Below are positions 16,506 to 25,088 of a stretch of 64,000 nucleotides of DNA, piece after piece. The stretch spans positions 62,001-126,000 of the forward strand of contig NZ_KL647042.1 in the NCBI RefSeq assembly GCF_000725495.1. The letters are read 5' to 3'. The notes under the pieces were generated by a model. That model was not told where the DNA came from. It ran no database searches and worked only from the letters and a program-made list of their open reading frames with translations. This DNA is from Streptomyces aureus (GTDB lineage Bacteria > Actinomycetota > Actinomycetes > Streptomycetales > Streptomycetaceae). Made by a program: the position numbers and the translations under genes. Position 1 is the stretch's first letter; each line of letters opens with the position of its first letter.

Positions 16506-17450
16506 TCAGGTCACGTCGTCGTAGCCGTTGATCCGCTCGCCATTGGCCTGTTCCGGGAGCGACCGGCTGGCCGTCACGGGCTCGATCTCGCCGATGGCCT
16601 CGGGGGTGAGGTCGAGGTCGGAGGCTTCGTCGTCCCCGGGGCCCTCGGCCTCCTTGCGGGCCCGGCGCCGGTCGTTGAGCAGCGCGAAGCCCACGGCGAT
16701 GAAGTAGAGGCCCCAGATCGGTGCGGCGAGCGCCAGCATCGTCATCGGGTCCGGGCTCGGGGTCGCCACGGCCGAGAAGGCCGTGATGCCGATGATCATG
16801 CCGCGCCACCAGCCGAGCATGCGCTTGCCGGACAGCACCCCGGTCAGGTTCAGCAGGATCAGCAGCAACGGCATCTCGAAGGCGAGACCGAAGACGACGA
16901 TCATGCGGGTGACCAGATCGAGCAGGTCGTCCAGCGGCAGCAGGTTCTCGGCGCCGTCGGGCGTGAGGTCGATCATCACCTTGGCCGTGGTGGGCAGCAC
17001 CGAGAAGGCGAGGTATCCGCCGGCGAGGAACAGCGGGAAGCCGAAGCCGACGAACGCGTACGCGTACTTCTTCTCGTTGCGGTGCAGGCCCGGCGCGACG
17101 AACGCCCACAGCTGGTACAGCCAGATCGGCGCCGCGAGCACGACACCGGCCATCAGGGCGACCTTCAGCGCGAGCGTGAACGGCGCGAGCAGACCACTGA
17201 CGGTGATGTGCGCGCAGTGGACGTTCTTGGACTTGGCCAGCTCGCCGAAGGTCTGATGGCAGCCGATCTCGTCGAGCATCGGCTTGGTGATGACATCGAT
17301 GATGTCCCTGTAGAAGAAGGCCGCGACGATCGTGACGACGAGGATCGCCAGAACACCCTTCGCAAGCCGGTTGCGCAGCTCACGCAAGTGATCCACGAGG
17401 GGCATCCGGCCCTCGGGATCCCTCTCCTCATTGCGGGCGGACTTGAGCAA
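16506..17450 (-). CDS. tatC: Twin-arginine translocase subunit TatC
   Basis: A 314-residue polytopic membrane protein that recognises twin-arginine signal peptides. It has six predicted transmembrane segments, the conserved N-terminal MPLVDHLRELRNRL, and the FVAPGLHRNEKKYAY loop. The acidic C-terminal tail (about residues 260-314) is cytoplasmic. It lies 47 bp downstream of tatA, probably as one transcript, and is closed by a strong hairpin. No tatB is seen in this window. Confidence 0.96.
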   Translation of the reverse strand: MLKSARNEERDPEGRMPLVDHLRELRNRLAKGVLAILVVTIVAAFFYRDIIDVITKPMLDEIGCHQTFGELAKSKNVHCAHITVSGLLAPFTLALKVALMAGVVLAAPIWLYQLWAFVAPGLHRNEKKYAYAFVGFGFPLFLAGGYLAFSVLPTTAKVMIDLTPDGAENLLPLDDLLDLVTRMIVVFGLAFEMPLLLILLNLTGVLSGKRMLGWWRGMIIGITAFSAVATPSPDPMTMLALAAPIWGLYFIAVGFALLNDRRRARKEAEGPGDDEASDLDLTPEAIGEIEPVTASRSLPEQANGERINGYDDVT

Positions 17451-17497
17451 CCCACATCCTCATCTCGTGCAGCGGACCGGTTGTCCCGGTCCTCGCG

Positions 17498-17782
17498 TCA
17501 GCGCTGGGTCGTGTCCGTGGGCTCGTTGACCGGGCGGGAGCTGGTCACATCGCCGGGCGACGCCTGGATCGTGCGCTGAGCGGGAGCGGGCTCCTCGGCG
17601 GGCTGCGCGCCGGTGTCGGCCTGCTTGCCGTCGTCCTTCATCGCCTTCGCCTCGCTCTTGAGGATGCGGGCGGACTTGCCGAGCGAGCGAGCCATGTCGG
17701 GCAGCTTCTTGGAGCCGAACACGAGAACGATCACCACGACGAGGATCAGCAGGTGCCACGGCTCAAGTCCGTTGCGGAACAT
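17498..17782 (-). CDS. tatA: Twin-arginine translocase subunit TatA
   Basis: A 94-residue TatA. A single transmembrane helix ([12 protein letters not shown]) is followed by the hinge FGSKKLP and an amphipathic helix ([18 protein letters not shown]), then a Pro/Ala-rich cytoplasmic tail. I prefer the ATG at 17782 because GAGAAGG lies 8 bp upstream; an in-frame GTG three codons earlier overlaps that ribosome site. It is the first gene of tatA-tatC. Confidence 0.94.
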   Translation of the reverse strand: MFRNGLEPWHLLILVVVIVLVFGSKKLPDMARSLGKSARILKSEAKAMKDDGKQADTGAQPAEEPAPAQRTIQASPGDVTSSRPVNEPTDTTQR

Positions 17783-17819
17783 AGAATTCACCTTCTCAGC
17801 GAGGCGGGGCGACGGGCCC

Positions 17820-17845
17820 GTCCGACCAGTCGGACACGTGTCCGA
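17820..17845. promoter_or_regulatory. Two overlapping palindromes upstream of tatA
   Basis: Bases 17830-17845 form a perfect 16-bp palindrome, TCGGACACGTGTCCGA. It shares its left half with a second inverted repeat, GTCCGAC-CA-GTCGGAC (17820-17835). The pair lies 38-63 bp upstream of the tatA ATG, a position suited to an operator or a leader structure. The binding protein is unknown. Confidence 0.55.
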
Positions 17846-18033
17846 ACATCATGCTTGCAGCGATCGTAGCGCCTGGCGGTGAACGCGGAACAATCCCCAT
17901 GCGTACACCTGCCCCGCGGACCGTGCCTCGTTGCCGGGCCGCGATCAGCAGCGTACCTGGCGGGACGGGCGGCACGACAGAGCGGACGCGTACCGCTTTC
18001 GCGGCACTGGTCACATTGGTTCCGCTTTGACCG

Positions 18034-18228
18034 TCACGGGTGCTCGGCGGCGCGGGCCGCGTTCACCGCCGCCCGTTCGAGCTCCTCGGCCGCCTTTCCG
18101 ATACGGCCCGCCGAGTCCGCGACCTGCGCCCCCAGACGCCGCGCCTCCAGGAAGACCTGGACGGCGAACACACCCAGCACCGCAAGACCCAAGAAACCCG
18201 CGCACACAGCGAACATCGGCCAGAACAT
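18034..18228 (-). CDS. Small single-pass membrane protein of unknown function
   Basis: A 64-residue protein. A transmembrane helix fills residues 6-27 (FAVCAGFLGLAVLGVFAVQVFL), followed by a charged amphipathic helix (EARRLGAQVADSAGRIGKAA) to the C-terminus. It resembles small TatA-like or DUF948-type membrane proteins in general shape, but I do not recognise a named family. It lies between the zinc-ribbon gene and tatA, in the same direction, 21 bp after its upstream neighbour. Confidence 0.7.
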   Translation of the reverse strand: MFWPMFAVCAGFLGLAVLGVFAVQVFLEARRLGAQVADSAGRIGKAAEELERAAVNAARAAEHP

Positions 18229-18249
18229 GGCCCCGAGCCTAGTCCCCCG

Positions 18250-18642
18250 TCAGGCCGTGGAATGCAGCCGCAGCGTACGGACCCCGCCGCCGGTGAGGAG
18301 TTCGACGATGCGTTCGCCCGCGGGCTTGCGCACCGCGGAGCCGCAGGCGGGGCAGGTGAAGGAGTAGAACGTCGTGCGACTGCTGGCGCCGATGGCCAGG
18401 CGCAGGGCGCCGGGGGTCAGCTCGAAGCCGGCCCGGCAGTCGGGGCAGGCGGCTTTGAACATGACCTCGACGACCCGGCGCATCCCGGCGAACGCCGTCC
18501 CCACCGACATCTCCGCCGCGCCCGAGGACGACCCTCCCCGGCCCGGCGCTCCCGCGGACACCCCGGGGCGAGCCTGCGCGCCCGCCCGTCGCCCGTTCCC
18601 CGGCTTCCCGGAGCCCCCCGGCCCGCCCTGCGCACCCGACAT
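18250..18642 (-). CDS. Conserved small protein with CxxC...CxxC zinc ribbon
   Basis: A 130-residue protein. The N-terminal ~45 residues are Gly/Pro/Arg-rich and probably disordered; the rest holds two CPxC pairs (CPDC and CPAC) about 30 residues apart, a plausible zinc ribbon. The tail reads GERIVELLTGGGVRTLRL. GAGG lies 9 bp before the ATG. It starts 12 bp after the pafC stop, so it may belong to the pafBC transcript. I do not recognise the family; a DNA- or RNA-contacting ribbon is only a guess. Confidence 0.72.
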   Translation of the reverse strand: MSGAQGGPGGSGKPGNGRRAGAQARPGVSAGAPGRGGSSSGAAEMSVGTAFAGMRRVVEVMFKAACPDCRAGFELTPGALRLAIGASSRTTFYSFTCPACGSAVRKPAGERIVELLTGGGVRTLRLHSTA

Positions 18643-18653
18643 CGACGACGTCC

Positions 18654-19679
18654 TCAAAGCCCTTGCTCCCGCCCCTCGTACGGTCTGTCCCGGACCTCCC
18701 CGAGCCCGTCGGGCCCGTCGTAGGCGGCGAGCGCCTCACGGGCCGCGAGCCGGGCGCTGTCCGCGAGAGCCGCCGGCGAGACGATCCGTCCGTCACCGCC
18801 GAGACGCAGGGCCAGCCGCCGCAGCGAGGCGGGATCGGGTGTCCGCAGGGTGATACGCAGCCCGCCGTCCGGCAGCTCATCCGCGCTGTCGTGCGGGTAG
18901 TACTCGGCGACCCAGCGCCCGCCGGGACCGACCTCGACGACCACCTCCGGATCCTCGGCCGCGGGCTGGACGAGCCCCTCGGACAGGTCCCGCAGCTCTA
19001 TCTCGGGCGGCGCGGACGGCTCGTCCAGGATGCGGATCTCGGCGACCCGGTCGAGCCGGAAGGTCCGGCGCGCCTCCGAGCGCCGGCACCACGCCTCGAC
19101 GTAGGTGTGCCCCACGGTGACCAGGCGGATCGGGTCGATCTCGCGCTCGCTCAGCTCGTCCCGCGCGGGCGAGTAGTAGCGGATCCACAGCCGGCGCCGC
19201 TCGGAGATCGCCCGGTCGACGTCGGCGAAGACACCGCCCTCGGACTCGAAGGTCACCGACAGCCGGGAGCTGGCCCCCGCCGCCTCGCCCGAGGCGGCCT
19301 CCACCTTGGCGGTGGCCCGCAGCAGCGCCTGCCGGTCGCCCTCGCGCAGCCCCGGCAGCGTGGACACCGCACGGGCGGCCACCAGCAGCGCGGTCGCCTC
19401 GTCGGCGGCGATCCGCAGCGGTTCGGCGACGTCGTCCGGGTTGTGCCACCAGATCCGGTCGCCGTCGGTGTCGATGTCCAGCAGATCACCGCCGCGGAAG
19501 CTGGTCCCGCACAGCGGCAGCACGTCGAGGTCGGAGATCAGCTCGTCCTCGGTGATCCCGAAGGCACGGGCGACGTCGCCGACGCGGGCGCCGGGGCGCT
19601 CACGCAGATAGGTCACCAGCGAGAGCATCCGCCGGGTCTGGTCGATCGCGTTCGCGGGCCTGGCCGGTCTTCCTGCCAC
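18654..19679 (-). CDS. pafC: WYL-domain transcriptional regulator PafC
   Basis: A 341-residue regulator and second half of the PafBC pair. The N-terminus is a winged HTH (about residues 12-75; RVGDVARAFGITEDELISDL), followed by a WYL domain (RRLWIRYYSPARDELSEREI to FRLDRVAEIRIL) and a WCX C-terminal extension. In mycobacteria PafBC activates the LexA-independent DNA-damage regulon. The GTG start lies 15 bp after the pafB stop. Confidence 0.92.
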   Translation of the reverse strand: MAGRPARPANAIDQTRRMLSLVTYLRERPGARVGDVARAFGITEDELISDLDVLPLCGTSFRGGDLLDIDTDGDRIWWHNPDDVAEPLRIAADEATALLVAARAVSTLPGLREGDRQALLRATAKVEAASGEAAGASSRLSVTFESEGGVFADVDRAISERRRLWIRYYSPARDELSEREIDPIRLVTVGHTYVEAWCRRSEARRTFRLDRVAEIRILDEPSAPPEIELRDLSEGLVQPAAEDPEVVVEVGPGGRWVAEYYPHDSADELPDGGLRITLRTPDPASLRRLALRLGGDGRIVSPAALADSARLAAREALAAYDGPDGLGEVRDRPYEGREQGL

Positions 19680-19694
19680 GTTCTTGCTTTCCCC

Positions 19695-20648
19695 TCAGCC
19701 CTTGGCCACGGCGCGCAGCCGGTCGATCACTTCGGCCCTCAGTTCCGCGGGCTCCACGACCACCACGTCCGGCCCGAACTCGACCAGCAAGGCGTCCAGG
19801 CCGTGCCCGTACGGAATTTCCAACTCGTCCCAGCCGTCCCCGAGTTCCCGCACGGAGACCGCCTTGGCCCGCAGCGGGTAGCCCGCGCCCGAGCGCAGCC
19901 GGATCAGCGCGGAGCGGTCGGCGATCTCCCCGGCCCAGCCCGCCACCGTCTCCCGCACGGTCACGACGTCGGGCACCTCGGCGGTGTACCGGCCCGCGCG
20001 GGCGCGGACCTTGCCGGTGATCCGCGAGAGCCGGAAGACGCGCTCCGCGCCGCGGTCGCGGTCGAAGCCCGCGAGATACCAGTGGCCGCGCCAGCACTCC
20101 AGCGCCCAGGGCTCCACGTGCCGGGTCCCGGGCTGCGCGGCGTTGGCCTTGCGGTAGTCGAAGACCACCGGGCGGCGGTCGCGGCAGGCGAGCATCAGCG
20201 GCTCGAAGGCGGCCTCGTGGACGGGGATGTGCGGCTCCAGGGCTCCGTGGGAGCCGTAGGGGTCCACGTCCTCGGGCAGGCCCGCGGCCCGCAGCTTCTG
20301 CAGCGCCCCGCTCGCGGCGCCGGCCAGCCGGGCCTGCTGCCAGACCTTGGCGGCCAGACCGAGGGCGGCGGCCTCCTCGGCGTCGAGGGTGATCGGCGGC
20401 AGGCGGTTGCTGTCGCGGCGGGCGAGATAGCCGACCTCGCCGTCGAGGTTCTCCACCGTCTCGATGACCAGGCCGAGTTCGCGCAGATCGTCCTTGTCCC
20501 GCTCGAACATCCGGTTGAAGCTGTCGTCCGATCCGGCTTCCATGTAGGCCTCGATGGACTCGCGCAGCTCCCGCTTGCTGAGCGGCCGCCGCGTCCCGAG
20601 CAGACACAGTGCGAGGTTCATCAGCCGCTCGGCCTTGGCAATGGCCAT
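19695..20648 (-). CDS. pafB: WYL-domain transcriptional regulator PafB
   Basis: A 317-residue regulator. It has an N-terminal HTH (KAERLMNLALCLLGTRRPLS onward), a WYL domain around RRPVVFDYRKANA to FRLSRITGKV, and a WCX-like end. The ATG at 20648 has GGAAGG upstream; the frame continues upstream without a site. It forms an operon with pafC. The pair sits in the same cluster as pup, dop and pafA, but its known role in mycobacteria is transcriptional rather than in pupylation itself. Confidence 0.92.
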   Translation of the reverse strand: MAIAKAERLMNLALCLLGTRRPLSKRELRESIEAYMEAGSDDSFNRMFERDKDDLRELGLVIETVENLDGEVGYLARRDSNRLPPITLDAEEAAALGLAAKVWQQARLAGAASGALQKLRAAGLPEDVDPYGSHGALEPHIPVHEAAFEPLMLACRDRRPVVFDYRKANAAQPGTRHVEPWALECWRGHWYLAGFDRDRGAERVFRLSRITGKVRARAGRYTAEVPDVVTVRETVAGWAGEIADRSALIRLRSGAGYPLRAKAVSVRELGDGWDELEIPYGHGLDALLVEFGPDVVVVEPAELRAEVIDRLRAVAKG

Positions 20649-20715
20649 CGACGCCCTTCCTATGGTGCTTCCGACCGATGACCGTACCGCCCCGGGGTGT
20701 CGCGGCAAAAGCCGA

Positions 20716-20743
20716 GGGCCCATGCCCGGACGGGCATGGGCCC
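20716..20743 (-). terminator. Terminator downstream of the cytoplasmic FKBP gene
   Basis: A 13-bp perfect inverted repeat (20716-20728 with 20731-20743, arm GGGCCCATGCCCG) with almost no loop. On the minus strand it is followed by TCGGCTTTTG. It separates the FKBP gene from pafB. Confidence 0.85.
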
Positions 20744-20781
20744 CAGATGATCCGATACGGATCGGATCCGGTCCGCCGTGA

Positions 20782-21153
20782 TCAGACCGCGATCAGGTCG
20801 ACCACGAAGATCAGCGTCTCGCCCGGCTTGATCGCCGGGGTCGGGCTCTGGTTGCCGTAGGCGAGGTGCGCGGGGATGGTCAGCTGGCGACGGCCACCGA
20901 CCTTCATGCCCTGCACGCCCTTGTCCCAGCCCTTGATGACACGGCCGCCGCCGAGCGGGAACTTGAACGGGGCGCCCCGGTTCCAGCTCGCGTCGAACTC
21001 CTCACCCGTGCTGAACGACACACCCACGTAGTGCACCGTGACGTTCTGGCCCGACTTGGCCTCGGGGCCGTCGCCCTCCCAGATGTCCTTGATCTGAAGG
21101 TCCGCCGGCGGCTCGCCCTCGGGGAAATCGATCTCGGGCTTCTCGATGCTCAC
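20782..21153 (-). CDS. FKBP-type peptidyl-prolyl cis-trans isomerase (cytoplasmic)
   Basis: A 123-residue single-domain FKBP with no signal peptide. Family features: VTVHYVGVSFSTGEEFDASW, the FPLGGGRVIKGWDKGVQGMK core and IPAHLAYG. It catalyses proline isomerisation and is the usual FK506-binding fold. The GTG at 21153 is preceded by GGAG at 7 bp. Confidence 0.93.
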   Translation of the reverse strand: MSIEKPEIDFPEGEPPADLQIKDIWEGDGPEAKSGQNVTVHYVGVSFSTGEEFDASWNRGAPFKFPLGGGRVIKGWDKGVQGMKVGGRRQLTIPAHLAYGNQSPTPAIKPGETLIFVVDLIAV

Positions 21154-21214
21154 GTCTTTGCTCCTGCTTTGTGTACGTAAGGACAACACGGACAGTCTTA
21201 CATCCCCGGAGGGG

Positions 21215-22222
21215 TTACATCTTCGCCAGGATGTCGACCGAGAAGACGAGCGTGGAGTCCTTCTTGATACCGCTGCCGGCCGGCGGGTTGTCGCCGTAGC
21301 CCAGCGCCGGCGGAATCACGATGAGGACGCGGCTGCCCACCTTCTTGCCCGTCAGCCCCTGCGCCCAGCCCTTGACGACCTGCTGCAGCGAGAACGACGT
21401 CAGCTGACCCCGCTTGTACGTCGAGTCGAACTCCTTGCCGCTGTCCCACAGCACACCCTCGTACTGCACCAGGACCGTGCTGTCGGCCTTCACCTCGGGA
21501 CCGTCACCCTCGATGACATAGTTCGCCACGAGCTTCGTCGGCGCGTCCTTCTTCGGCACCGTGATCTTGGGAGCCGAACCGTCCGTGTTCGTGCCCACCA
21601 CGGGCAGCGACGCGTCCTTCTGCGGCACGTCCTTGCCCTTGGCCGAACTCTTCGAGTTGAACGTGTCCTCGATGTCCACCACGAACACCAGCGTGTCGGT
21701 GCCCTTGATCCCCGCCTGAGCGTTCCCCGACGTGCCGTAGCCCCACGTCGGCGGCACCGACATCTCGACCCGGCTGCCCGTCTTCTTCCCGACCAGGCCA
21801 TAACGCCAGCCGTCGATGATCTGGCCCTGCGCCAGCTGGATCACCAGCGGCGTCCCCCGGTCGTAGGAATTGTCGAAGACCTTCGCCGTGGCCCAGATCT
21901 GCCCCAGGTAATTGGCCTGGATGTAGTCGTTCTCCGCGACCGTCTTGCCACCGCCCGCGATCACCGTCCGCACCGCCAGATCCTTCGACGGCTCCCCCGG
22001 CCCCTTGGCCACGGTCGGCTTCTCACCGAACTTCGTCCCCGCCGTGATCGCCGGCAGCGGACCGTCCACGATCTTCGGCGGCGGCGGCGCCGACGCGGCC
22101 TCCGAAGCCGAGGGCGACGGGGTCTTGCTGGACTTCGCCGAACCGGAATCACCGTCGTCACCGCATCCGGCGAGCGTGACCAGTCCAGCGGGTACGGAAA
22201 GAAGGAGTGAGCGTCGGCGCAC
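21215..22222 (-). CDS. Tandem FKBP-domain lipoprotein
   Basis: A 335-residue exported lipoprotein with two FKBP-type isomerase domains. A lipobox LAGC places the modified cysteine at residue 20, behind MRRRSLLLSVPAGLV. The n-region has consecutive arginines (RRRSLLL), so a Tat route is conceivable. A Ser/Pro-rich linker follows, then FKBP domain 1 (~85-190, VEMSVPPTWGYG) and domain 2 (~215-335, VLIVIPPALGYG). I prefer the GTG at 22222, which has GAGG upstream; an ATG lies nine codons earlier without a ribosome site. It probably helps fold extracytoplasmic proteins. Confidence 0.9.
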   Translation of the reverse strand: MRRRSLLLSVPAGLVTLAGCGDDGDSGSAKSSKTPSPSASEAASAPPPPKIVDGPLPAITAGTKFGEKPTVAKGPGEPSKDLAVRTVIAGGGKTVAENDYIQANYLGQIWATAKVFDNSYDRGTPLVIQLAQGQIIDGWRYGLVGKKTGSRVEMSVPPTWGYGTSGNAQAGIKGTDTLVFVVDIEDTFNSKSSAKGKDVPQKDASLPVVGTNTDGSAPKITVPKKDAPTKLVANYVIEGDGPEVKADSTVLVQYEGVLWDSGKEFDSTYKRGQLTSFSLQQVVKGWAQGLTGKKVGSRVLIVIPPALGYGDNPPAGSGIKKDSTLVFSVDILAKM

Positions 22223-22285
22223 GGTGGGAGCCTCGTATCGGTCGATCATGGTTGATGGCGTGCGCGCAACTCTACGACGTGAGAA

Positions 22286-22314
22286 GGGCGCCGTACGGAA
22301 AACGTACGGCGCCC
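22286..22314 (-). terminator. Terminator downstream of pafA
   Basis: A perfect 12-bp stem (22286-22297 with 22303-22314, arm GGGCGCCGTACG) and a five-base loop. On the minus strand it follows the pafA stop by 37 bp and separates pafA from the FKBP lipoprotein gene. Confidence 0.88.
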
Positions 22315-22350
22315 CGCGTTGCGTTCCGCGTCACCCACGGAACACCCGGC

Positions 22351-23712
22351 TCACATCCCCGCGATCAACTTCTCCACCCTGTCGTCCACCGAACGGAACG
22401 GGTCCTTGCACAACACCGTGCGCTGCGCCTGGTCGTTGAGCTTCAGATGCACCCAGTCGACGGTGAAGTCCCGCCGCTGCTCCTGGGCCCGCCGGATGAA
22501 GTCGCCCCGCAACCGCGCCCGAGTCGTCTGCGGAGGCACCGACTTGCCCTCGAAGATCTTCAAGTCGTTGCAGATCCGAGCCGCTTGCCCCTTGCGCTCC
22601 AGCAGGTAGTACAGCCCACGACGCCGGTGGATGTCGTGATACGCGAGGTCTATCTGCGCGACCCGCGGATGCGACATCGTCATGTTGTGCTTCGCCCGGT
22701 ACCGCTCGATGAGCTGGTACTTCATGACCCAGTCGATCTCCGTGCCGATCCGGTCCAGATCCTCGGCCTCGATCGCGTCCAGCGTACGGCCCCACAGTTC
22801 GAGGACCTGTTCGACCGTCCCCGTCCGGATGCCGCGGCGCTCGCAGAAGTCCACGGCCTTCTCGAAGTACTCCCGCTGCACCTCCAGCGCGGAAGCCTCA
22901 CGACCACTCGCCAGCCGGACCTTCCGGCGCCCCGTGATGTCATGACTGACCTCACGGATCGCCCGAATGGGGTTCTCCAGCGTGAGGTCACGCATGACCG
23001 TGCCCGCCTCGATCATGCGCAGCACGAGATCCGTGGCACCGACCTTCAGCAGCATCGTCGTCTCGGACATGTTCGAGTCGCCCACGATCACGTGCAGACG
23101 GCGATACCGCTCGGCGTCCGCGTGCGGCTCGTCCCGCGTGTTGATGATCGGCCGGGACCGGGTCGTCGCGGAACTGACACCCTCCCAGATGTGCTCGGCC
23201 CGCTGACTCACGCAGTACACCGCACCACGCGGCGTCTGCAGCACCTTCCCCGCGCCGCACAGCAACTGCCTCGTCACCAGGAACGGGATCAGAATGTCCG
23301 CCAGCCGCGAGAACTCCCCGTGCCGCGCCACCAGATAGTTCTCGTGGCACCCGTAGGAGTTTCCGGCCGAGTCGGTGTTGTTCTTGAACAGATAGACGTC
23401 GCCCGCGATCCCTTCCTCGTGCAGGCGTCGTTCTGCGTCCACCAGGAGACCCTCGAGAATGCGCTCGCCGGCCTTGTCGTGGGTGACGAGCTCCGTCACG
23501 TTGTCACACTCGGGTGTCGCGTATTCCGGATGTGATCCCACGTCGAGATAAAGGCGGGCACCGTTCCGCAGAAAGACATTGCTGCTGCGGCCCCATGACA
23601 CGACACGGCGGAAGAGGTACCGCGCCACCTCGTCGGGAGACAGTCGACGCTGTCCCCTGAACGTACACGTGACGCCGTACTCGTTCTCCAGCCCGAAAAT
23701 GCGGCGGTCCAT
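22351..23712 (-). CDS. pafA: Pup-protein ligase PafA
   Basis: A 453-residue glutamine-synthetase-like ligase that joins the C-terminal Glu of Pup to target lysines using ATP. The N-terminal [14 protein letters not shown] carries the Mg-ATP binding glutamates, followed by [14 protein letters not shown] and [20 protein letters not shown]. The C-terminal domain ends with [15 protein letters not shown]. Full length and intact. The 9-bp gap after the MFS gene suggests one transcript. It is a paralogue of Dop at 28820-30331. Confidence 0.96.
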   Translation of the reverse strand: MDRRIFGLENEYGVTCTFRGQRRLSPDEVARYLFRRVVSWGRSSNVFLRNGARLYLDVGSHPEYATPECDNVTELVTHDKAGERILEGLLVDAERRLHEEGIAGDVYLFKNNTDSAGNSYGCHENYLVARHGEFSRLADILIPFLVTRQLLCGAGKVLQTPRGAVYCVSQRAEHIWEGVSSATTRSRPIINTRDEPHADAERYRRLHVIVGDSNMSETTMLLKVGATDLVLRMIEAGTVMRDLTLENPIRAIREVSHDITGRRKVRLASGREASALEVQREYFEKAVDFCERRGIRTGTVEQVLELWGRTLDAIEAEDLDRIGTEIDWVMKYQLIERYRAKHNMTMSHPRVAQIDLAYHDIHRRRGLYYLLERKGQAARICNDLKIFEGKSVPPQTTRARLRGDFIRRAQEQRRDFTVDWVHLKLNDQAQRTVLCKDPFRSVDDRVEKLIAGM

Positions 23713-23721
23713 GACAGAACA

Positions 23722-24981
23722 TTACGCCCGATCCCCTGAGCTGAAACGGGGTTCGACGGCTCGGTTTGGATCATTTTCCGATGACACCGCGACAACACCA
23801 CCTCTCCCGGGCACCCCCAGCACCCGGCCCGTGGCCAGCAGAACCACCAACGCGGCGGCCCCCGCCACCCCCGGAACGGCGAAACCCCACGCCGCCCCGC
23901 CCCACTCCACCACCGGGCCCGCGAGCCCCGTCCCCACCGACGCGCCCACCGTGAACGTCGTCACCAGCCAGGAGAACGCCTCCGTCACCGTACCCGCCGG
24001 CGCATGCCGGTCCACCAGCACGAACGCACACGCGATGCTCGGCGCCAGGAACACCCCCGCCAGCGTCGCCAGAGCCGTCATCGCCACCGGACCCGGCACC
24101 AGCATCAGCGGCAGGTAACACACCGCCAGAAGAGCCACCAGCACGCGCAGTCGCCGCTCCGGCGCCCCGCCCCACCTGCGCGCCCCGTACACCACACCGC
24201 CCAGCAGCGCACCGAGCCCGATCCCCGCCATCATCCAGCCGTACACCGCGTCCCCGCCGTGCACATCCGCGTACGACACCGCCGCCACCGTGATCGAACC
24301 CAGCGCGATCCCGATGAACAGGAACGCCCCCAGCAGCGCCAGCAGCCCCGGCGAGCGCAGCGCGCCCAGCCAGTGCGCCTCACGCGGCGCCGAACGCCAC
24401 GCCCGCGAAGGCTCCGAGACCACCACCGACAGAGCCCCCAGCACACCGATCACAGCGAGGATCAGCAGCGCCGCCTGCGCCGACCACAGCGACACGCACA
24501 GGGTCACCAGCAGCGGCCCGACGGTGAACATCACCTCCTGCGCCACCGCGTCCATCGCGTACGCGGTGTGCACCTGCTCCTCCTCGCGCAGCACCGACGG
24601 CCACAGCGCCCGCAGCCCGCCCTCCAGCGGGGGCGTGAACAGGCCCGCCACGGCCATCGCGGCACAGGCGAGCGCCACCGGATCCGTACCGGCCAGCGCG
24701 AAGACCACCATGCCCAGCGCCGAGACGACCGCCGCCGGCAACTGCACCCGCGGCTGGCCGTACAGGTCCACCAGCCGGCCCAGCACCGGCTGCCCCACGG
24801 CGTTGGCCACCCCGTACACGGCGGCGAGCGCGCCCGCCAGGCTGTACGTGCCGCCCCCGGCCCGCACGAACAGCACCACCGCGATCGCCGCGGTCGCGTT
24901 CGGCAGCCGCCCCACCAGCGTCCCGACGAGCAGCCGGGTGGCGTGTCTCGCCCTGAGGATCTCCAGGTATCCCGCGGCCAT
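23722..24981 (-). CDS. MFS transporter
   Basis: A 419-residue major facilitator with about twelve transmembrane segments. Recognisable stretches are LVGRLPNATAAIAVVLFVRA at the first helix and PVLGRLVDLYGQPRVQ, which matches the loop 2-3 signature. The ATG at 24981 has GGAAGG upstream. It is encoded just before pafA (9-bp gap) and divergent from a LacI-type regulator, whose target it may be. The substrate is unknown; homologues sit next to pafA in related species, to my recollection. Confidence 0.87.
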   Translation of the reverse strand: MAAGYLEILRARHATRLLVGTLVGRLPNATAAIAVVLFVRAGGGTYSLAGALAAVYGVANAVGQPVLGRLVDLYGQPRVQLPAAVVSALGMVVFALAGTDPVALACAAMAVAGLFTPPLEGGLRALWPSVLREEEQVHTAYAMDAVAQEVMFTVGPLLVTLCVSLWSAQAALLILAVIGVLGALSVVVSEPSRAWRSAPREAHWLGALRSPGLLALLGAFLFIGIALGSITVAAVSYADVHGGDAVYGWMMAGIGLGALLGGVVYGARRWGGAPERRLRVLVALLAVCYLPLMLVPGPVAMTALATLAGVFLAPSIACAFVLVDRHAPAGTVTEAFSWLVTTFTVGASVGTGLAGPVVEWGGAAWGFAVPGVAGAAALVVLLATGRVLGVPGRGGVVAVSSENDPNRAVEPRFSSGDRA

Positions 24982-25088
24982 GACCTGCCCTTCCGGTAGC
25001 GCACGACGCCCAAGTTTTACGTATAACGTCCTGCTCAATACGTACCATGTCCGCTGACCACGAGTCCAGACGAAGGAGCAGCCCCACG

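Noticed and set aside
25005..25050. TTTTACGTATAACGT-like sequence as a LacI-type operator
   Set aside because: It lies in the right spacer, but the symmetry is too weak to call an operator; only the spacer as a whole is likely to be regulatory.
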